Origin: Siphonodentalium dalli | Taxonomy: Eukaryota > Mollusca > Scaphopoda > Gadilida > Siphonodentaliidae | Assembly: GCA_032622095.1 (NCBI GenBank) | Contig: CP136066.1 | Span: 55,020,609-55,084,608, forward strand | Direction: 5' to 3' | Length of the DNA stretch: 64,000 nucleotides | Shown: in pieces, positions 1 to 12,500 of the stretch | How the letters are laid out: every line of letters starts with the position of its first letter | Numbering within the stretch: position 1 is the first letter of the stretch | Program-made: the position numbers and the translations under genes | The notes under the pieces: generated by a model | Seen by the model: only the letters and a program-made list of their open reading frames with translations | What the model was told of the DNA's origin: nothing | Databases searched by the model: none

Positions 1-54
1 ACAATAGGGAATATAGATTCAAATTGAGAGAAGTCACTTCTCCCTATTTGCTTT

Positions 55-305
55 TTAACTCTTTCATGACTGGAGCTTCCTGAAATTTTACGAAAAACCC
101 TGTGCCAATGGATTCTCTTATATATGAGAGTCTCAGATAGGAAGCCTCTCATATATAAATGAATACATTGGCCTAACAATATTTACCTTGACCTTTTAAG
201 CCAGTGAATTCTCTTATATATAGGGAGCCTCACATATATAAGAGAATGCATTGGCACAGGATCTTTAATGCTGCACCAGCGCATCTCCCATCATGAAAGT
301 GTTAA
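55..305. mobile_element. TTAA-C MITE, complete but diverged
   Basis: TTAA-C definition: ends CCCTTTCATGAnnGGAGC, one side followed by tgaaattttgcgaaaaccc, the other by tgcaccagcgcagctcc, and one or two hairpin modules with a cccatagggagcc loop separated by acaatatttaccttgacctt. This copy has TTAA at both ends. Confidence 0.8.
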
Positions 306-512
306 GCAGAAGTGGAAGGTTATCAGGAAGAAGTCATAATGGCTGAAGTTCAATTTACACCTGACATCAACCTTCTATGATTCAATGATCTACGAGTCAA
401 TTCCTGAAACCGTTTTAATGAGTACAGTTATACCATTATAATCAGGGCATACAGTTTAAATATGCCGTAGGGACATATGCACACTGGTATCTGAGAGAGC
501 AGTCATTTCTTC

Positions 513-725
513 AGAAATGCCCTAAATAATCTACTTCTTAACCACAACAGAATTATGGGTAACTTTTCAGGATTTAGTCGGAAATATGGCTTGTTACCAT
601 TCATCGGAAAGCTCTCACTGAGAGCTTTCTGATGAATGGCAACAAGCCATATTTCCGACTAAATCCTGAAAAGTTACCCATAATTCTGCTTGGTTAAAGA
701 GTCGATTACTTAGGACATTACTGTA
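513..725. mobile_element. mar-pal MITE (palindromic, TA-flanked), copy 1
   Basis: mar-pal definition: two ~100-bp arms, the left CAGTAATGCCCTAAnTAATCGACTCC... through ggaaatatggcttgttgcc, the right its inverse, with a short loop at gctctc/gagagc and TA on both sides. The CAGT start and TA target fit Tc1/mariner-derived MITEs. This copy is complete, with a diverged left tip (cagaaatgcc). Confidence 0.88.
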
Positions 726-1200
726 CCTATGACCAAAATAAGGAGAAGTGGCACAATTTAGAGAAGATATCACCAAAGTCGTCTTCAGGGCTGGTCCCCG
801 ATTCTCAACTATTATTCTATTAGTTTATTCTCTTAAAACTCATATTATACAGTTTCATGAGTATTGAGACAGATTGAGACATAACATATTTACAATGAGA
901 ATAGGAGCACATTGTTATATACAATAAATGCCAGGTCTGTGCAGGGGAGCAAACACCATATAATGAAGTTAAGGATATCAGAAAACAACATAACGCACGT
1001 TTAAAATGATGTATTTACAAAAATATTGTATTTACAAAAATATTGGCTTTCATAGAAGATAAAATTCTGATAAAGATATAAATCTGATACAAAACATTAG
1101 AAAAATAGATGGAATGATTTAAAATTATAAAACATATTTAATATCGTACAAAGTTTATAAGACGTTTATTTCACTGAATGAGGCACATCAGCATTTGGCT
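726..1200. other. No gene seen; 3' flank
   Basis: AT-rich sequence downstream of the gene with a small duplication (aaaatattgtatttacaaaa). Nothing else recognised. Confidence 0.6.
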
Positions 1201-1580
1201 CAAGTCTGGATATAGTGTGTCTGATTTTGGTGAATGAGGTTCCCAGAGGGTGAAGTTAGTGACGCTGTCCCACATGGTTGGCTAGCATCACCAATTCACC
1301 CTCAGGGAACCTCATTCTGCTTAGACCTCAACTGCTATGGGAGACCTAGGATGAGATTGAATTAAGTTCCCCAGTTTAAGTTGGTGATATTCACCCATTA
1401 GTTACCTTGATTATGCATTTTATCTTCTGCAAAGTAGGGGATATAGAAACCGAACAGAAAGGGATAAAGTAAAAACAAAAACAATGTTAATTTGAGACTA
1501 TAGATACTTCCCAGAAGATGGAGGCTTAAGTAGAAAGAGGTCCCCAGAGGGTGAATGTCATGCCAATGGTGCCCAAATAG
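1201..1580. mobile_element. hAT-pal MITE, long form, right end truncated
   Basis: Starts caagtctggatatagtgtg; first hairpin and middle segment intact; second hairpin lost after ccccagagggtgaatg. Confidence 0.75.
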
Positions 1581-1869
1581 ATGTACCATATATAGATTAT
1601 TGGAACAGAAATAACCATCTTCGCAATAAAATAATGTGAACAGTTATATTTACTTGCTGCATATCATGATTGTTTGTCAAAAACCTGCCTTTGGGAACCG
1701 ATAATTGCCATCTGGTTACAATTCTGGTACAAGAATATTGCAGAAATATTTCTGTCAGATTTGAAATCTGGTACTATGATGTGTGAATTCAAACCTGAAC
1801 GAAAAATGGTACTGCTTGTATTTAAATAAGTGTAAGTTTAATGATCTGAAAGATAGTAAGTAAGTAAGT

Positions 1870-2048
1870 ACAGTAATGCCCTAAATAATCGACTCCTTAA
1901 CCACAGCAGAATTATGGGTAACTTTTCATGATTTAGTCGGAAATATGGCTTGTTGCCATTCATCGGAAAGCTCTCACTGAGAGCTTTCTGATGAATGGCA
2001 ACAAGCCATATTTCCGACTAAATCATGAAAAGTTACCCATAATTCTAA
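1870..2048. mobile_element. mar-pal MITE, right tip missing
   Basis: The left arm and most of the right arm are present, up to 'acccataattct'. There the sequence switches to a TTAA-D fragment (aaataagttcaacaaac). The same switch point occurs at 24508. Confidence 0.85.
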
Positions 2049-2253
2049 ATAAGTTCAACAAACTGTTCTGATTGTTGAACTTATTATCTGTACATTTCCC
2101 ATGAATATGTATCCTTCAGCACTTGTATTATTTTTTTCGTTGGACTGTTGTCTGCTAATTTATTCTGAACACCCCTTCAAATTAATAATAGACCATTCCC
2201 ATGAATACCTTTATAACTGGGTGGGAGAATTCATCTAGTATAGAAAGGGTTAA
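2049..2253. mobile_element. TTAA-D MITE, right part
   Basis: From aaataagttcaacaaac to the terminal gggtgggagaattcatctag...aagggTTAA. Compare the complete copy at 14020-14268. Confidence 0.75.
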
Positions 2254-2393
2254 ACAACTGATAATTGGTTGATTTTACATTGTAGGGATGCTAGCTTTAG
2301 TACTGTGAAGCTAATATTTATAACACTCAAAATGCATGAACAGCTATGATTATGGCATCAGAGGGGGACTGTACACTAAATCCAGACCGACAT

Positions 2394-2410
2394 GGGGGGG
2401 GGGGGGGTGG
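2394..2410. repeat. G homopolymer run
   Basis: About 16 consecutive G near a lone 'ggggactgtacactaaatcc' MITE end. Confidence 0.9.
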
Positions 2411-2999
2411 GTGGGGCGTGTGTGTCTCACCACCCCCAATGAGGACCATAATTTTCAATAGTTGGAAATTTCATGACTAAATTCCAATAGTTGTACTTAT
2501 ACTTTTAGTTCCTCTCAAAGCAGATTTATTAATCAGTTTATTTAAATCTGTCCTGCAAGGTAGCAATGTAATGTTAATATTACAAGTTAATACACATTCA
2601 TTTGAGTAAATAAATTCCAGTAATGCTCATTACCTGAACATATATACGAAATTGAGAGCAAAGCATTTCCTTCAAAGTTCAGACTGGTATGTTTTACCAA
2701 CCATAGATTCGTGGTCACCGCTCTATTAGTAATGTCAAACCTCCATATCTTTCTGGGGACAGCTTTAACAATATAACAATCATTCAGCATGCATACTTGT
2801 TACCATTGTCTGAGTTATAACTTGTGACTCCTTGGAATTTGAATACATGTATTAAACTGGTATTCGTTCCTCAACCATACGCTGATTAATATCATATATA
2901 ATGTATGCATGCACAGTGTACCGGTACTCAATACATAAGACATGGATCAATGCTATGTCATTCTTGTTACTAGTGTCTTTATTTACACAGTCCATACTC
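2411..2999. other. No gene seen
   Basis: Unique-looking AT-rich sequence; short frames lack codon bias or motifs. Confidence 0.6.
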
Positions 3000-3247
3000 T
3001 TAACCCTTTGAGTGCCAGGTCGATTTTTGTATCAACCCATATACCCTGTGCCAATGCATTCTCTTATATATGCGAGTCGATCTTAGGTCGCCTCGCATAT
3101 ATAAGAGAATGCATTGGCCTAAAAAAATATTTTTTTTATTTTTTCACAATTTTTTACAATTTTAATAATTTATTATTATATTCTTTAACAGACTTATTTT
3201 GTAGGTTTAGGGCCGATGAGATCGGCCCCTGGCACTCAAATGGTTAA
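3000..3247. mobile_element. TTAA-A MITE (piggyBac-like), single hairpin
   Basis: TTAA-A definition: TTAA target, ends CCCTTTGAGTGCCAGG and CCTGGCACTCAAAGGG, a subterminal 'tttttgtatcaacccatata' and 'gggccgatgagatcggcc' at opposite ends, and an internal hairpin module (gtgccaatgcattctcttatatatgcgag...). TTAA plus CCCTTT ends fit piggyBac-derived MITEs. Complete copy. Confidence 0.85.
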
Positions 3248-3394
3248 CAAGAACACATAGAAACCCAAATTATTAAGCCATTAAACCAATATTGGAATTT
3301 TGCATAACTCAAAACCAAATCCTATATAGTTGGAAATTTTATTAGACCAAATCCTATATGATCTCAACCCCCAAGTTGGAACCCCCTAGCATCA

Positions 3395-3691
3395 TCCCTA
3401 CCTTTTATACTCAACAGAATATATGCAACAAATGAATGAATTTGAGCCAGCAATGTGTACAAAATACAATCATTTAGTCTATGAATGATATAAGCAACAT
3501 GGTAGTTATAATTAAAATGAGTTAATGAGTTTCATTATAATTACCATGTTGTTTACATCTTTCATAAAGCAAAATGAGTGTATTTTGCACTCATCCATGG
3601 CTCAAATTCATTCATTTGTTGCATATATTCTGTTGAGTATAATAGGCGATGGTCCCATAAATGGCCGGATTTAGTGTACAGTCCCCCTTAA
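3395..3691. mobile_element. Diverged copy of the 5446-5803 MITE
   Basis: Right end gatttagtgtacagtccccc is intact. Interior arms around atgaatgaatttgagcc and gttatattaatt-like text are inverted; the left tip is eroded. Confidence 0.6.
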
Positions 3692-3946
3692 CAACAAATG
3701 TATAAATTAACAATTTTGTAAATATTTGAAACATAGGAGAAAATAATTTATTGTGAAGGCTGTACAAGCAGACATGACATACATGTATATTATAGCTCAA
3801 TTTGAGAAACTATGTGGATTTACTCAAACATGCCTGTTATTTTATCCAAACATACACAAAATATTTTCAAGCGTGGGACTATATAAATTATAAAATGCAG
3901 GTTTAGAATGAGATAGCTCTAACTTTTAACTTTGTTAATCCAAATG

Positions 3947-4342
3947 TTAACCCTTCCATGAATGAACTTCCTGAAATTTTGCGAAATTCCTGTGCCAATG
4001 CATTCTCTTATATATGCGAGTTGCCCTATGGGAGACTCGCATATATATATGAGAATGCATTGGCAAATGATCTTTAATGCTGCACCAGTGCAGCTCCCGC
4101 CAAGAACCCCCCCTCCAGTATGTCGCCGACAAATTTCATAGGAAGCCTTGCTGGCATATATAAGATAAAGCATTGGGCTAACAATATTTACCTTGACCTT
4201 GAGAATGCACTTTTCCTTATATATGTGAGGCTCTCCATGGGAGACTCACATATATAAGAGAATAGACTGGCACAGGATCTTTAATGCGGTATGTATTTGA
4301 GAATGCATTGTTACAGGGTTTTTCGCAAAATATCAGGAAGCA
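3947..4342. mobile_element. TTAA-C MITE, composite, right end lost
   Basis: TTAACCCTTCCATGA start, three hairpin-module parts, ending near 'atatcaggaagcaaaac' without a terminal TTAA. Confidence 0.75.
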
Positions 4343-4563
4343 AAACATAAAATGATACATATAATGCAATACAGTTTCACATATTATTTTTGTTCCTTAT
4401 TCAATATTGCCAACAAAACCGTTATTTGTCCCTGTGAAGTGAAAATTTTTCCTGATTTTATTTTGATCTTGGGAACAAAAACAGGAAAAAAATACATAAT
4501 TCACCCATTTTTTAAGGATCTATTTCCATCTACGAGTGTGCGTGAGTCAAGTTACAGAGACAT

Positions 4564-4840
4564 TTAACCCTTTCATGAGGTTCATGACAGGAGCTGCACT
4601 GGTGCTGCGCAGCATTAAAAACCCTGTGCCAATGCATTCTCTTATATATGCGAGTATCCCATAGGGAGCCTCGCATTTATAGGAGAATGCACTGGCTTAC
4701 AAGGTCAAGATTAATATTTTTAGGCCAATGCATTCTATTATATATGCGAAGCTCCCAATGGGAGACTCACATATATAAGAGAATGCATTGGCACAAGGTT
4801 TTTGCAAAATTTCAGGAAGCTCCAGTCATGAACGGGTTAA
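4564..4840. mobile_element. TTAA-C MITE, complete
   Basis: TTAACCCTTTCATGAGG to tcatgaacggGTTAA, two hairpin modules. Confidence 0.88.
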
Positions 4841-4874
4841 GGTTAAACCACTCCATACCGGTAACCATGACTCA

Positions 4875-5306
4875 CAAGCCTTGAAACAGTGTGTCTGACA
4901 TTTGCAGAATGAGGTCCCCAGAGGGTGAATTTAGTGATACAACCATGCACATTGGGCTAGCATCATCAAATTCACCCTCTATTGACCTCATTCTGCTTAG
5001 GCCTCATCTTCTGTGATGTATATACAGTCTCAAAATAACCCCTTGTTTTTAGTTAATTCTGTTTGGTCTCTGTATTCGCAGAAGATAAAATGCATAATCG
5101 AGGTGACTAATGGGTGAACATCACTAAATTCAACTGAGGAACTTCAATCTGATCCTAGGTCTCCCATAGCAGTTGAGGCCAAAGAAGAATGAATTTCCCA
5201 GAAGGGGAATTTGGTTACGCAAGCACGCCTTGTGGATTAGCGTCACTATATTCACCCTCTGGGGACCTCATTTTGCAAATGTCAGACACACTATATCCAG
5301 GCTTGG
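4875..5306. mobile_element. hAT-pal MITE, long form
   Basis: Caagccttgaaacagtgtg to atccaggcttg; middle segment inverted relative to some copies. Flanking 8-mers do not match. Confidence 0.8.
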
Positions 5307-5445
5307 ATGTGCAGGTTCAGAAATTGATAAAAATTTAATTGTCATGGAATTTCAATGTGGTCCCAAGTAAATTCTAATTCATTTGTGCGAATTGTTTGTG
5401 TCGCATGCCGTCTGGAAAGATCTTAGTCAATGAAGCCAGGCAAAC

Positions 5446-5803
5446 TTAAAGTGAGACTGTACCTAAATCCAGCCATTTATGGTGCCATCTCCTACTGTAC
5501 TCAATAGAAAATATTCAATAAAAAAATTAATGAATATGAGTCAACAATGATAGTTAAATAAATTCATGTACACAAAGAACCACATATAATAACCTGATAA
5601 TTATAATGAAAATGAATAAATGGCTTGAGCCATAAACTCATTTTCATTTTAGTTACCATGTTGTTTATATCATTCAATGAGTACATGAGTGTATTTTGCA
5701 CTCATCCTTGGCTCAAATTCATTCATTTGTTGAATATATTCTGTTGAGTATAATAGGACATGGCTGTATAAATGGCTGGATTTAGTGTACAGTCCCCCTT
5801 TAA
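5446..5803. mobile_element. Palindromic TTAA-flanked MITE, ends AGnGnGACTGTAC
   Basis: TTAAAGTGAGACTGTACCTAAA to TTTAGTGTACAGTCCCCCTTTAA with inverted interior (aatgaatgaatttgagcc text on both arms). A diverged relative lies at 3395-3691. Confidence 0.72.
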
Positions 5804-5868
5804 CACGTTCAGCTTCACAAACCAGAAATTTCATAATTGGGACACATACTCTAAACAAGCCATCATAT

Positions 5869-6083
5869 ACATTAATGCCCTAAATAATCAACTCCTTAAC
5901 TACAGCAGAATTATGGGTAATTTTTCAGGATTTTTTCGGAAATATGGCTTGTTGCATTCATTGGAAAGCTCTCACTGAGAGCTTTCCAATGAATGCCAAC
6001 AAGCCATATTTTCGTCTAAATCCTGAAAAATTACCCATAATTCTGCTGTGGTTAAGGAATCGATTATTTAGGGCATTACTGTA
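5869..6083. mobile_element. mar-pal MITE in the presumed 3' UTR of the receptor gene
   Basis: Complete palindromic copy between TA borders, with a diverged left tip (cattaatgccc). It lies 27 bases downstream of the stop codon in gene direction and would fold into a ~100-bp hairpin in the transcript. Confidence 0.85.
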
Positions 6084-6110
6084 TGGCAAAGAACTAGAAA
6101 ACACTCAATT

Positions 6111-6568
6111 TCATGCTTCGGAATTTGTAATCCTTTCATCGGGATTCATAGAATCGTAACCAAAATACTGGGGGTCCACAGGTCCGCTTTGTTCTATGTG
6201 ATCTTGTGCACCAATCGTTGATTCACTGCTCCTGCTGCCAAGCGTACTTATAGAATTCACGTTCCTAGGTTCAAGTCCATCTGTTGACAATTCATTATCT
6301 CTGGTGCTCGCGAATCTCTCGCTCGGATTGATGCCGTCATATCCGCCATCATCAGCATTCGAACCTTGTGATGGGGTTGCAAAAACCTCATTGGGACTAG
6401 CATATCCAGGAGAAGCCTGCGGGCCTGGGCTCACATCACCAACTCTTTCACCGACAATAATTGAGTCGTAACCTGCATAGGAAGCACGGTTATCAGCGAC
6501 AGCATCTGGGTCGCCGATGTTGTCATAATCCGCTTCTTTGGGTATGTCAACAGTTTGGTATCCAGAGT
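6111..6568 (-). CDS. Terminal cytoplasmic exon with repeated GYDx[IM] motifs and stop codon
   Basis: The last coding exon follows acceptor gcatccacag and ends with TGA at 6111-6113, giving 151 residues after the shared first codon. It starts SGYQTVDIPKEADYDNIG. It then contains a thrice-repeated motif: GYDSIIVGERV, GYDGINPSERF and GYDSMNPDERI. YDNI, YDSI and YDGI fit Y-x-x-I SH2-type sites, and YDSM fits the Y-x-x-M consensus of PI3-kinase p85 ligands; these are motif inferences. The rest is Ser/Pro/Asp-rich and probably unstructured. No paired ITAM with canonical spacing is seen. A palindromic MITE begins 27 bases past the stop, so the 3' UTR is partly transposon. Confidence 0.9.
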
Positions 6569-9500
6569 CTGTGGATGCAAGATACAAGAAACTTAGATCA
6601 TTCTTCTCATAATTAAAGATGCATAATCCAAATTAACGCACCCAAATTTCTATTTCTTTGGCTTAATTCAGGGGTAAAAAAAATATTTGATTTGAGTCAA
6701 GGAACACACCCATCAAAGCTCAGAGTGATCGGATATCGATTTTTTATATCTAATATTTTTCACCACTGGTACTTTTTGGTGGCCTGGCAAATATTTGACA
6801 AGCCGATGGTCTCGTACCAAATTGCGAATGAAGATTAATAACTTTAAAATCAAGTGGCTTTGGATGTTAGATATTTGACAATCTGGCCAAATTTCATTGA
6901 ATTTTTTTTTGATAAATAACAGTTTAATATTGGGCAATTTTATACTATTGTTGACTGTGGTAAACACAAAAAAGTGTGGTTAGCATTATTTTTAATAATT
7001 TATTAATCGACTCTGATAACTGAAGCGGCATTTAAAAAATATTGTTGTTGGAATCTGATGATATGGGGACCATCGAATCAGATTGAGTACTTTTAAACTC
7101 TGAACTTCATTCGTAGGAATGCTTGATGAGAAATTCTGATACAGTTGCTAGCAGAATTCTTTTTCAAAGGTAATAATTGTTTCATTCATCGAAACTTGAA
7201 TGGACCTGGGTCATTTAACCATCCAAATGAAAGTGTCAACGACACTGTAGCTCAACTGGAGAGGGGATAATTTCATGTGTTAGAGTCAATGGAGTGATTC
7301 AGCCAAGTTAAATGACTAAGTATTAAATACATTAAGTAATATAGATAAGGGTTGTGTTTTAACCCTTTCATGGCAGGAGCACCGCTGGTGCAGCATTAAA
7401 GATCATGTGCCAGTGCATTCTCTTATATCTGCAAGTCTTCCATAGGGAGCCTTGAATATATAAGAGAACGCAATGGCTTACAAGGTCAAGGTAAATATTG
7501 TTAGGCCAATGTATTATCTTATATATGTGAGGCACCCTATGGGCGACTCGCATATATAAAAGAATGCATTGGCACAGGGTTTTCACAAAATTTCAGGAAG
7601 CTCCAGTCATGAAAGTGTTAACCATAAAAAAAATGCATGAAAATTACAGCACTGAACAAGAGCACGCCATCAGGGTGTGGCATAATACGCCCATTTCTGG
7701 AGTAGAGTGGGGCAAGGTTTAATTCATTTGTTTGAAACCTTTGACTTAAGATGAAATAATAACAAAAAATAAAACACAATAACTAGGAAACCGCATATCA
7801 GGTAAAATATAAGTTGAAAAAGGAACATAACTCAGTCAAAATCATGCAGACGAAAACCCATATTGGAACTTGATCTGTATTTTGGGGTGGTAAACTAATA
7901 TAACAAATTTGGTTCAGTTCATTTGATTCTCCCATTTAGTTATAAACGTATACATTGTAACGGTCTATTATTCATTTGAGGGGTGTCCAGGAAAAGGATT
8001 AAGTTGCACATTGGGTAATTAAAGGTACTCAATCCGTAAAGAGGGTCCCCATCTCAACAGATTCCAACAACAACAATCCGATCAGAGGGTCCTATATTAC
8101 TATTTCTTTGGCTTTGGGGGTAAAAAATATTTGATTCGAGTCGAGGAACCCATCAAACAAAGCTCAGAGTTATTAGATATTGATTTTTCAAATTTGTTAT
8201 GTTCTCGAGATGAGTACTAATAACTGCCGTAATCTGCTCTGGATGTGTACTCCAAATCTATTCAAACAGACAAGGATGAATAACTCTAAAATCAAGTGGT
8301 AATTTTAACGCAATTTTGACTGAGTTCTGGACCAGATAGTATTCCCGATAATGAAAAATAATAGATCTCTAAAATCGATATCTAACAAATCTGAGCTTTG
8401 ATGGGTGACTTCCTCGACTCGAATCAAATATTTTTGACCCCCGAAGCCATTGAAATAGTAATTGAGAGGAGTTTTATCGGGTTGAGTACCTTTAAATACT
8501 CACATGGTGCCAATTGAAACATGGACAGGACAGAAACCAAATTAAAAGATATATGAGTGGACCGACAATAATTCACCATTTTCAGATGAACAAGATGGAG
8601 TAAGGCAATTAACTCCAATTTGACAAACATTAGTCACACAAAGGGCTTCCTGAATTCTAAACTGTGATATGTGTTAGATAAGTTATCATAAATATGTCCT
8701 TCATAACTCAGCTTTCACAAACTGTGACATACAGCAAATATGAATCGTAAGAGTAAGTCATGAACAAAAAATCAACATTTCCAGATGATAAAAGAGAAGT
8801 AACTCTAGAACGAAAAATGCAAGCAAAATCATTCGGCACTTCTAATCAATGTCCTCATGATGGCCAACATCACTATTAAATTTCATCAAGATCTGATATC
8901 CTATGGTTGATATATCTGCTCGAATAGATGAAAATTAATATTCCCCTGATTAACAAAGAGGAATAACTGTAGAACTGAAAATGTTAACACTCCTCTGAAT
9001 GTCCTCATGGTGGTGAACATCATATTAAATATCATCGAGATACAATAACCTATGGCTGGGATATCTGCTCGAATGGATGAAAACAAATATTCCTGATAAA
9101 CAAAGGGGAATAACTGTAGAACTGAAAATGTTAACCAAACAATTGAACACTCCTCTGAATGTCCTCATGGTGGTGAACATCCATACCATCATCGTGATTC
9201 GATAACCTATGGCTGGGATATTTGCCTCCACTGCATAAAAAACGAAGAACCACCTACGTCACTTCAAGCCGTTGATGTGCACCCACTCGCTGCGCGTTGT
9301 TATTGGGAGTCTGTGTTGTAATTTGAACAATATGTTACTTACAATTGTTTTGGTAGTTTTGAAATGTTGTTCATGATACTAAAGTTCTATTAATATGTAC
9401 TGGTACAGTAATGCCCTAATTAATCGACTCCTTAACCACAGCAGAATTATGGGTAACTTTTCAGGATTTAGTTGGAAATATGGCTTGTTGCCATTCATCG

Positions 9501-12500
9501 GAAAGCAAGCTTTCCGATGAATGGCAACAAGCCATATTTCCGACTAAATCCTGAAAAGTTACCCATAATTCTGCTGTGGTTAAGGAGTCGATTAATTAGG
9601 GCATTACTGTATATGATTATAAGGAATGACTCAAAGAACTTCAGGATTATAACACATTTGTTTAATTACTCTTAAAAATTCAATGACCACAATCAATCTT
9701 CTTGTCATTTCTTATATAACTACCTGTTGACGCAATAGTGTGGGTGTGTGTCCGAAAGTGTTTAAATTGAACTAGCAATTAAAGAGTTAAGAATATCATG
9801 AATGGCTAACATGTCTTACCTGATCCACCTTTTTGCTTATAATTGTCATATGGGGTTCCATCTGAAAAAAAATATATAGATTTATGGAGGCACAGACTCA
9901 AAAGCCAAGATGGCTGCTGGCAGCCATGATTTTCAATGAAATTCATAAAAATTTGATGGCTCTCATCTAGAGGTCACCCAAAATATCCCTATTAAGTTTG
10001 GTGACGATCGGATGAGGGATGTGGTCTGTAGAGTAAAAGAGTAAAATCCAAGATGGCTGCCGGCCGTGTTTCTAACTAATTTCGGTAAAAATAGGAGGCT
10101 CCCATCTAGAGGTCACCCCAAAGATCAATTTGAAGTTTAGTGATGATCAGAGGTGCCTGTAGGGTGTGCCGAAGGATTTAGTCATACAAAGAGTAAAATC
10201 CAAGATGGCCAGTGGTGGCCATGTTTTTCAATGAAATTGGAAAAAAATTGATGGCTCCCATCTAGAGGTTACCCCGAAGATCAGTATGAAGTTTGGTGAT
10301 GATCGGACGAGGGATGTGGTCTGTGTGCCAAATGATTTAGTCATGCAAAGAGTAAAATCCAACATGGCTGTCTGTGGCCATGTTATTTAAAAAAAAAATT
10401 CGGTCAAAATGGGAGGCTCCCATCTAGAGGTCACCCAGAAGACCTCAGTCTTCCGGGAAGAATCTATAGTCTCAAATTAACATTGTTTTCAGCTACCTTT
10501 TCCCTGCTGGGAAGTTTCTATATCCCTTAATTTGCAGAAGATAAAATGCATAATCGAGGTGACTAATGCGTGGACATCACCAACTTCAACTGGGAAACTT
10601 CAATCTGATCCTTGGTCTCCTATATCAGTTGAGGCCTAAGCAGAATGAGGTTCCCAGATGGTGAACTTGGTGATGCTAGTCCACCATGCGGGATGGCGTC
10701 GCTAAATTCACCCTCTGGGGACCTCATTCTGGAAATCACAGACACACTATTTGCATGCTTGGCCATCTTTAACCCTTTCAGTGCCAAGTCCGATTTTTGT
10801 ATCAACCCATATACCCTGTGCCAATGCATTCTCTTATACATGCGAGTCGACCATAGGTCGCCTCGCATATATAAGAGAATACATTGGCCTAACAATTTTT
10901 CATCATTTGTTATTATTTTGTACAATGTTTTAGAATTTTAATAATTTTTTCTTATATTCTTTAACAGGTATATTTTGTAGGTTTAGTGCCAGGAAATCTT
11001 ACGTTTTTCATGGGCATCAAACTTATTACTATGAATACTTGGTGCTAGTTTTGAGTTATAACATGCCCCTAAGGTTTTATCTAGTTTGTTTTAAAATTCG
11101 CCATAGCATGCTTAAGCATACCCAAAAAAATTCAACCCAAAAAAAAGGGCTGATTTTACAGACCATAAATTAGGGCCGATGAGATCGGCCCCTGGCACTA
11201 AAAGGGTTAAGAGACTTACCAACACCATCTTTTTCTTTGATGTCATCGTATGGATTATCTGAGCCATGAGCACCATCTGCAAGAAATATAATCAAGTTCG
11301 TAATGATTTGGATTATATAATCAAATTCAAAATCATCTGCAAATATAAACAAGTTTATATAATCATTTGGAATATATAATCAAATTCAAAATCATCTGAA
11401 AGTATAATCAAATTCAAAATCATCAGAATGTATAATCAAATTCAAAATCATCTGAAAGTATAATCAAATTCAAAATCATCTGAATGTATAATCAATTTCA
11501 TAATCATTTGGAATATATAATCAAATTCAAAATCATCTGGAAATTTAATCAAGTTCATAATCATACAGAAATATAATCAAATCATAATGATTTGGAATAT
11601 AATCGAGTTCATAATGATTTGGAATATAATCGAGTTCATAATGATTTGGAATATAATTGAGTTCATAATGATTTGGAATATAATCGAGTTCATAATGATT
11701 TGGAAATATAATCATGCTCTTAATTATGTCAGATAATAATATCAGGCTATATGTTATGGGAAGCCAAATTAACATTAACTCTAATATTTTTAAGATCTCT
11801 CAAAATTGATACCCAGAGCTCTTCAACAACTATTTGTTAGAGTCTTATCTTTCAAGTATATGTACATATGTAGAAATAAATTCAATTTAAATGGAGATGT
11901 ATTCAATCCATTTAGAAACAAGAAAATTCACTCACTTATTCCTGGAAAAATTGGAGATATCCTCAATTCATTATGAGCCATTTCCAATTTATTTAGATAT
12001 AGGTATAATTTCAGTTAATCGCATATTGCTTAATCAAACATTTAAGTAAAAAAATTATAATAAAATATAAATTTCCCCAAACCATTTCCAATAGATTTCA
12101 CTATTTTATATCATCTCTAAGTATTAGGAAATATCTCTGAATCATTTGTGTTAATCTCAATATACTTAGAGATGGCTTCAAGTGTGAGACGGTACATGTA
12201 TCTCCAAAATATTTAGAGATGCAATAGATTGCATTTTTCTGAGGGTGACAATAAGTCTGATCTGGTAACGTTTACATGGTCACGTTGATTACGGTTTCTA
12301 GGATCACCAATCTCATATGCTAATAACACTGATACCTGTTACTGCAGAAAATGAATCTCCTGAGATTTGTATTTTCCCAGAATGTTCTGAATGATGGTCA
12401 TAATTAAAATAATTACACCCACTTAATTTTCTGTGGTATTTTTCCATTTGTTTCCAAAAAGCTGATGTATTTAATTAGGATAATTCCATTAGGGTGAAAG

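Noticed and set aside
6111-6568. Canonical ITAM in the receptor tail
   Set aside because: YxxI motifs are present, but their spacing (for example 15 residues between YDNI and YDSI) does not fit YxxL/I-x(6-8)-YxxL/I.
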